Shown piece after piece: positions 59,072 through 64,000 of a stretch of 64,000 nt of DNA. The notes beneath the pieces were generated by a model. The model saw only the letters and a list, made by a program, of their open reading frames with translations. It ran no database searches and was not told the DNA's origin. The stretch spans positions 11,121,729-11,185,728 of the forward strand of contig CM069600.1 of the NCBI GenBank assembly GCA_035771175.1, given 5' to 3'. The DNA comes from Paratinospora sagittata. Its lineage: Eukaryota; Streptophyta; Magnoliopsida; Ranunculales; Menispermaceae. The translations under genes and the position numbers were made by a program. Numbering within the stretch: the stretch's first letter is position 1; every line of letters begins with the position of its first letter.

Positions 59072-60359
59072 TGTAATACCCCTGGTTTACACGAAAAAAA
59101 AATTTGAAATGTTTGGGCATGTCTTTTTCTATAAAAGACCCCCCTCCCCCTCTCATTTCTCACACCACTCCTCACTCTCTCTCCCTTTTCTAGAAACTTT
59201 CTCTCTCTCTCTCTTTTGAGACTCTTTCCCTTTTTTTTTAGACTCTTTCTTAGAGACTTTCTTTGCAGTGCGAAGCGGTTTTGCTCTAGAAGAGGTGCCA
59301 GTTTTGGAAAGAAGTTTTATTTGAAGGTGGGGAACGAAACATAGGTTTGCATGTCTTATGACTTTTTATAAAGTTTTCATTCATTTATCATTATGTCTAT
59401 TATTTACTTACACTACATTATTGTATATAATGTTTATACATGTCATACTTAAATTTGGAGTCCATGTATTATACTATTACTACACCGGATTAGTGGTCAA
59501 TTAGACTCAACTAGACTTAGTCTTGCCCTCAATAACTTTGAATAGTGAACGGGAGGCAACTTGCTACTCTAGAAGATGTGGTATTTAAGCGGACCTTGTG
59601 TCCTACTCTAGACCTGGGGACTGTTCTGGTTGGTCCCATTCAAAGCTATCTGCTTGTATAAGTAGTATTGAACATCCTAACGGCACACGCGGTGATGTTG
59701 ACCCTGATAACTATCACCAGACGTTGTCAAATCTGATCTAATATTAAGAAAGACCGGACCCACACATGCATAGTCATCATACATGAAATAAGAACCACCT
59801 AGGAACATAAGTGGTTTGTGAGCTATGGAATAGTTATTGGAGCAATGCTCACTATTATTGATATTTCCCCTAGAGAGGGATGTACAATGTGAACCCAGGA
59901 TTACGTGGGGATGAACATATGTACATGAACCCAGGGCGATGAACGATCACATAACCATTACGAGATAGTGTCATGCATACATTTTTGTTAAGCCATGTTG
60001 TACTGTTTATGATGCTATGTTGTGTATATGTTATGTTTGATTATGAAGTCTTCTTTATTAATTGTCATATTCACAAACTATTTTACCCACTGGGCAATGG
60101 CTCACCCCGTTGTTAACCATTTTTACAGGAGTCTAGGGTGGATTGGGTGGAGGTGTTTGGGCCCTCATTTTGTACCCCTTGCTTATTTATTAGGGAGATT
60201 TTGGGAGGATGTCCCCTCAATTACATTTTCTTACAAAATACATTCTGAAATTAATGAAATCAGATTTGTACTCAATTGTGTACCTGTGCACTCGGTAACT
60301 GTTATAATGCATTCGCGCCCGGCCAGTGAGTGTCCCGTCGGTTTAGGAGAGGTGTGACA
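59072..60359 (+). mobile_element. 3' LTR of C2
   Basis: 1288 bp from TGTAATACCCCTGG to GAGAGGTGTGACA. It has only one GAGGGATGTACAATG unit where C1 has two. The next bases (TAACG) are the presumed target side. Confidence 0.9.
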
Positions 60360-61017
60360 TAACGTAAAACACACCAGGATTTATAGTGGTTCGGCCAAGC
60401 CTACGTCCACTACCTAATCTCCCGATTAGGATTTTCTCAATCCACTAACTTATTCTCTTACGGGTGAGAACCAAACCGTTATACATGTCATTTTACAGGT
60501 TCAAGGCAAACCTATCCTTTTGCGGGTTAAGGATGAACCGATTTCCTTTTTCTGGGATGAGAAAAAACCCATGTTCCTCTTATGGGATAAGGAAGAACCA
60601 TTTTTCTTTTGCGGGATAAGGAAGAACCGTTATCGTTTCTCTTTTACAGGTTAAGTGATAACCTATCCTTTTATAGGTTAAGGGCAAACCTATCCTTTTA
60701 CGGGATTAGGATGAACCGGTTTCCTACTTACAGGTGAGGATGAACCTTAACATGATTTCGTCCATGAAATTATTAAGTGAATTACATTCACTTGACCTGA
60801 TTGTTTCAATCTAGAAACATACCAGCATTACAACACTAATAATGTTGGTTCAAACTGAGCATAACACTCTACAATTAAGCTCATGTGCATAACATTACAA
60901 AGATGTATAAATTTGAATACGTAATGCTAAGAGACATACACTTACAGTCTTTTACCTTTCAATGTTCGGTATTCCTCAAGTGCAGTTTTGAAAAGCGTGA
61001 ATACTATGCAAATCAAT
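60360..61017. mobile_element. Fragment of another element with degenerate tandem repeats
   Basis: Starts with AGGATTTATAGTGGTTCGGC and CCTACGTCCACTAC, phrases I know from LTR ends of plant copia-like elements (memory only). It continues with repeats at 60455..60745 of about 30 bp, variants of CCTTTTGCGGGTTAAGGATGAACC. No gene is seen. A family A solo LTR interrupts it at 61018. Confidence 0.55.
60455..60745. repeat. Degenerate ~30-bp tandem repeats
   Basis: Eight or so diverged units alternating CCTTTT(G/A)CGGGTTAAGG and ATGAACCG/AAACCTAT. GGTT and AACC at unit ends make each partly self-complementary. Confidence 0.8.
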
Positions 61018-63977
61018 TGTGGCGACCCCGCGCCCCGGACCACCAACCCCGCAGGGAATGGCATGCGGAATGCCGGGGCGAGACGCCCGGCGTAGGCATC
61101 TCCAACCACTCCTCAACTCCCGTGAGGTAGTCGAGACCCTACAAGCCTTATCCCAAACAACGACATGATATCAAAATGTACTAAACAAAACTACCCACCG
61201 TATTAATCATCCAAGACAAGAGATAATCCATAAAAATGAACCATAAATAAAATCATAATCCCTACAGTCCATTAAAATTGACATAGACATAAAATCTAAA
61301 ATTGTGGGTACAAATAAAAACCGTCATATGCCCACATAGTCTATCTAACAAGTCCCAACTCACCCATACTACAATGTGGTAAGTGTTATAATTACATAAT
61401 CCAAAACATAATACTTCATAATTTAAAACACAATTCAATCAAAATGCCTCTCAACTCACATCGAGGCATTGGATTCTCTCGCAGGCAAGGCCCTCAAGAT
61501 ATGACTACTCCTTTGCCCTTATTCGGGACAGAAGGACCTGAAAGAGGAAAATGAGGGTGAGCCAACGATGCCCAGTAAATAGAATTCAAATATGCTATCA
61601 ATACTCATCAATAAAAACCATGTATGCATGTCAATGTGTAGCATGATTAAAAGCTCATAACATATAGATGTCAAGCATTTATAATAAGTTCGATGCAAGT
61701 AAAAGTTTATCAATTTGGATCCACATTCCACATGCCTTGGGTTACTAGTCCACGTCTATTTCACCGTGCCGTTGATCCCAATCATGTTTACTTGGGTTAC
61801 TAGTCCACGTCTATTTCACCGTGCCGTTGATCCCAATCATTTCCTTCTTAAAACCCTCCTATGACAAGGTCAAGTCCCCCTATTAGCCAGATAGATGGGC
61901 CCAACCAAAGTCATAAGGTTTTCTCAAATCAATGCATCATTCAAAACATTAGAACACATTCATGCTTTCAACATACAATATATATAAGTGATATGATGAC
62001 ATAAATGATATAATCATAAGTGAAGCCTACTCACAACCAAGCCTCGCGAGAGTATTTAATCACACACGACCACCAAACCGAATCAACCCAATCAAGATCC
62101 TGAAACATACATCAATATCCTACCATACATCAATTTCTATGCTCAATTACATAGACATTACAAATCAACCCTAAATCAGCCCACATATAATTAATAGGCC
62201 TAAATCCCATTTAATCCCATCATTCAACTCAAATCACATGACTTAGGCCTCTAATGCATAGTTCTCATTCATAAACCATTCTATTAATCAAAAATACTGA
62301 TTTTCAATTCCTTAGGCATAAACATGTCCAAATTTGGGTCACTTGATCACAAGTAGGCCTAACCCATGATATGGTCACAACCACCAAATCAGTAGCATAA
62401 TCAACCCTAATCATGCTTAATTAAACATAAGTTGCATCAATTCAATGATTCTAAGCCAAAAGCATCAAAAGCCCTAAAATATGAAATTTTCCATACTTAG
62501 GCCATATTGTCGATTTACACTAGGTCACCATGTTCAGCCATGTATATCACTGATTTTGCATCATGGGTTCATCCACAATGGCAACTAGGTCAACATAGTT
62601 GACATGCAAGCTATTTGGAAAGGTCTAAGTTCATATTCTAAATGTAGGTCTAATACAAACAACCCTACCAATTCTTCACATGTATTATTCTGTTCAGATG
62701 TATCAATCTACCAACAGAAATATGTAATCACAAAATCAACCGTACAGATTGAAGTATGTGAAGAAACAAACCTTCTGTCCAAATATCAGCCCAATCCAAC
62801 GGTGGACCGAAAAGATATGTATCTTTGATGAGCAAGTGTCTAATCAGACAGTTTCTCCTTTCCTGCTGCAAATACCCAAACTCAGATGGCTATATCACAC
62901 AAAATAATTAACGTACAAATATTTCCACCGTTCAGAATACAGAAACATCTGTTGTAAACTACATACCCAAATTTGATATCCATCCAACGGTACGTTGAGG
63001 AGATCTACAAGTTTTACCGAAACGGAACGAGAAACCCAGAAATTCCGACCAGCTTTGTTTCAGAGGTTATATCTCTTAGCACAAGCCTCTAATTACGATC
63101 TCCACCGTTCAGAATGTATAAATATCAGTTATAAACTACATATCCAAATTTGATAACCATCTAACGGTAGGTTTAGGAGATCTATAAGTTTGAGCGAAAC
63201 AGTGCGAGAAGTCCAGACTTTCCGGCCAGCTTTGTTTGAGAGGTTAGATCTCTCAGAAGAAACCTCTGATCAAGATCTCCACCGACCAGAATGAAGAACC
63301 ATAAGCTACGAACGTGCTGACAAAATTTGAGCTCAATCTGACCGTAAATTCCAAAGATCCAGTTCTTTGATGAAAATCTCGCAGGGTTCTTACTCCTGCA
63401 ACTCTCTCCTTCTTTCTCTTCTTCTTTCCTTTCTCTTCTTTTCTTTCTCTTCTTCTTTCTTTTCTCTCCACTCACCTCTTTCTAGCACTTCCTTGATTCC
63501 CTCCTTGATTCTCTCCTTGATTCTCTCCTTGTTTTCCTCTCCTTGGTTCCCTCCACTCATTCTAGCACTTCCTTGAAGAAGACAAGTGGGCATTGGACAC
63601 TTGTCCACTTTCATGCACCAACCTTCACATGTGTTGGTCTCATACTACCCATACCAACCACATGTATTTTAAATGTCCAATCCATTTAATACACTAAATC
63701 TTCAATTTCATTTATCCTTTTATTCCATCAATCCTAACCCATATCAATTCATGGTTTAATGAGCCCATGCATAAATAATAACATATGCATTAAACTTTAA
63801 TTTAACATGACTCATATACAATTTATGATACATATATTTATATACATTATCAAGCATTAACTATACAAACATTAAACAATCATCAAACAAACACCAAACA
63901 TATCAAGGCAATACATAGAGTTTGGGCAAAATACAATTGGGTTATGGGCTAGATGAAATAATTTTCGGGGCGTCACA
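61018..63977 (-). mobile_element. Solo LTR of family A, minus strand
   Basis: 2960 bp. On the minus strand it begins TGTGACGCCCC (63977) and ends GGGGTCGCCACA (61018). It is flanked by TCAAT at 61013..61017 and 63978..63982, a perfect 5-bp duplication. It retains segments lost from the 5' LTR of element A and also has the tandem duplication seen in the 3' LTR (61738..61850). The CT-rich region at 63395..63560 gives misleading open frames. A solo LTR is what remains after recombination between the two LTRs of a full element. No palindrome adjoins this copy. Confidence 0.95.
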
Positions 63978-64000
63978 TCAATTAAGTGCTTCTTCGAAAA

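Larger units (their letters stand above)
52562..60359 (+). mobile_element. Element C2 (family C), plus strand, 5'-truncated, with nested solo LTR
   Basis: Order: end of the upstream ORF (52562..52801, resuming at 55527), leader, gag, a large deletion to the pre-integrase region, integrase, chromodomain-like tail, downstream ORF, polypurine tract and 3' LTR (59072..60359). No 5' LTR; the left edge is the inversion junction with D2. A foreign solo LTR splits the upstream ORF. Confidence 0.87.

Noticed and set aside
63182..63614. Charged or Ser/Leu-rich open frames
   Set aside because: They come from a CT-rich stretch of the family A LTR; the corresponding stretches of other copies do not keep them open.

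Overview
The window is nuclear DNA of a flowering plant, most likely a eudicot. The sequence is AT-rich and dominated by nested Ty3/gypsy LTR retrotransposons with tRNA-iMet-type primer binding sites. It also holds a MULE, a PIF/Harbinger-type transposase gene with an intron, MITEs, and one apparent host gene, a plant bHLH transcription factor with a clean GT-AG intron. I cannot name the species. Most coding sequence is transposon-derived and broken; only the gag-pol of element B (8530..13065) is essentially open.

Layout. (1) 1..21547 is element A (+): partial 5' LTR, broken gag-pol, 3' LTR at 17954..20864. Its pol is split by a young element B (5' LTR 5431..8315, gag-pol 8530..13065, 3' LTR 13178..16062). 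Each 3' LTR is followed by a short shared linker and a large palindrome (16084..16548 and 20883..21547). (2) 21548..23729 is AT-rich debris plus the 3' part of another LTR. (3) 23860..27534 is a MULE with internal repeats, sitting in a dispersed repeat whose uninterrupted relative lies at about 31313..31540. (4) 29420..30683 (-) is the bHLH gene, flanked by MITEs and AT-rich sequence. (5) 33608..45257 is a PIF/Harbinger-type transposase gene cut into three pieces by family C retrotransposon DNA (35062..43174 and 43363..44605). (6) 45258..60359 is a rearranged block of family C copies: two on the minus strand around one LTR (48205..49587), then an inverted plus-strand copy carrying a foreign solo LTR (52802..55526). 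(7) 60360..61017 is a fragment of another element with degenerate tandem repeats, into which a complete family A solo LTR (61018..63977, -) has inserted with a TCAAT duplication.

Most notable observation. Element B's 5-bp target duplication (CTGAA) does not flank its two LTRs. It flanks the 5' LTR and the far end of the palindrome beyond the 3' LTR (5426..5430 and 16549..16553), and the interrupted element A frame joins across that pair without gap or overlap. The integrated unit therefore appears to be LTR-internal-LTR-linker-palindrome. Element A shows the same order with the same linker (TATAYATAAGGCCTTTTT) and a related palindrome carrying tRNA-like A- and B-box motifs. In both, the junction lies where the tRNA primer would normally sit. 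This suggests an LTR retrotransposon DNA end that includes a palindromic appendage, which I do not recognise from described element structures.

Family C is also unusual. It carries an extra ORF upstream of gag and another between pol and the 3' LTR, and one derivative (43363..44605) has the LTR start sequence, inverted, at both ends.
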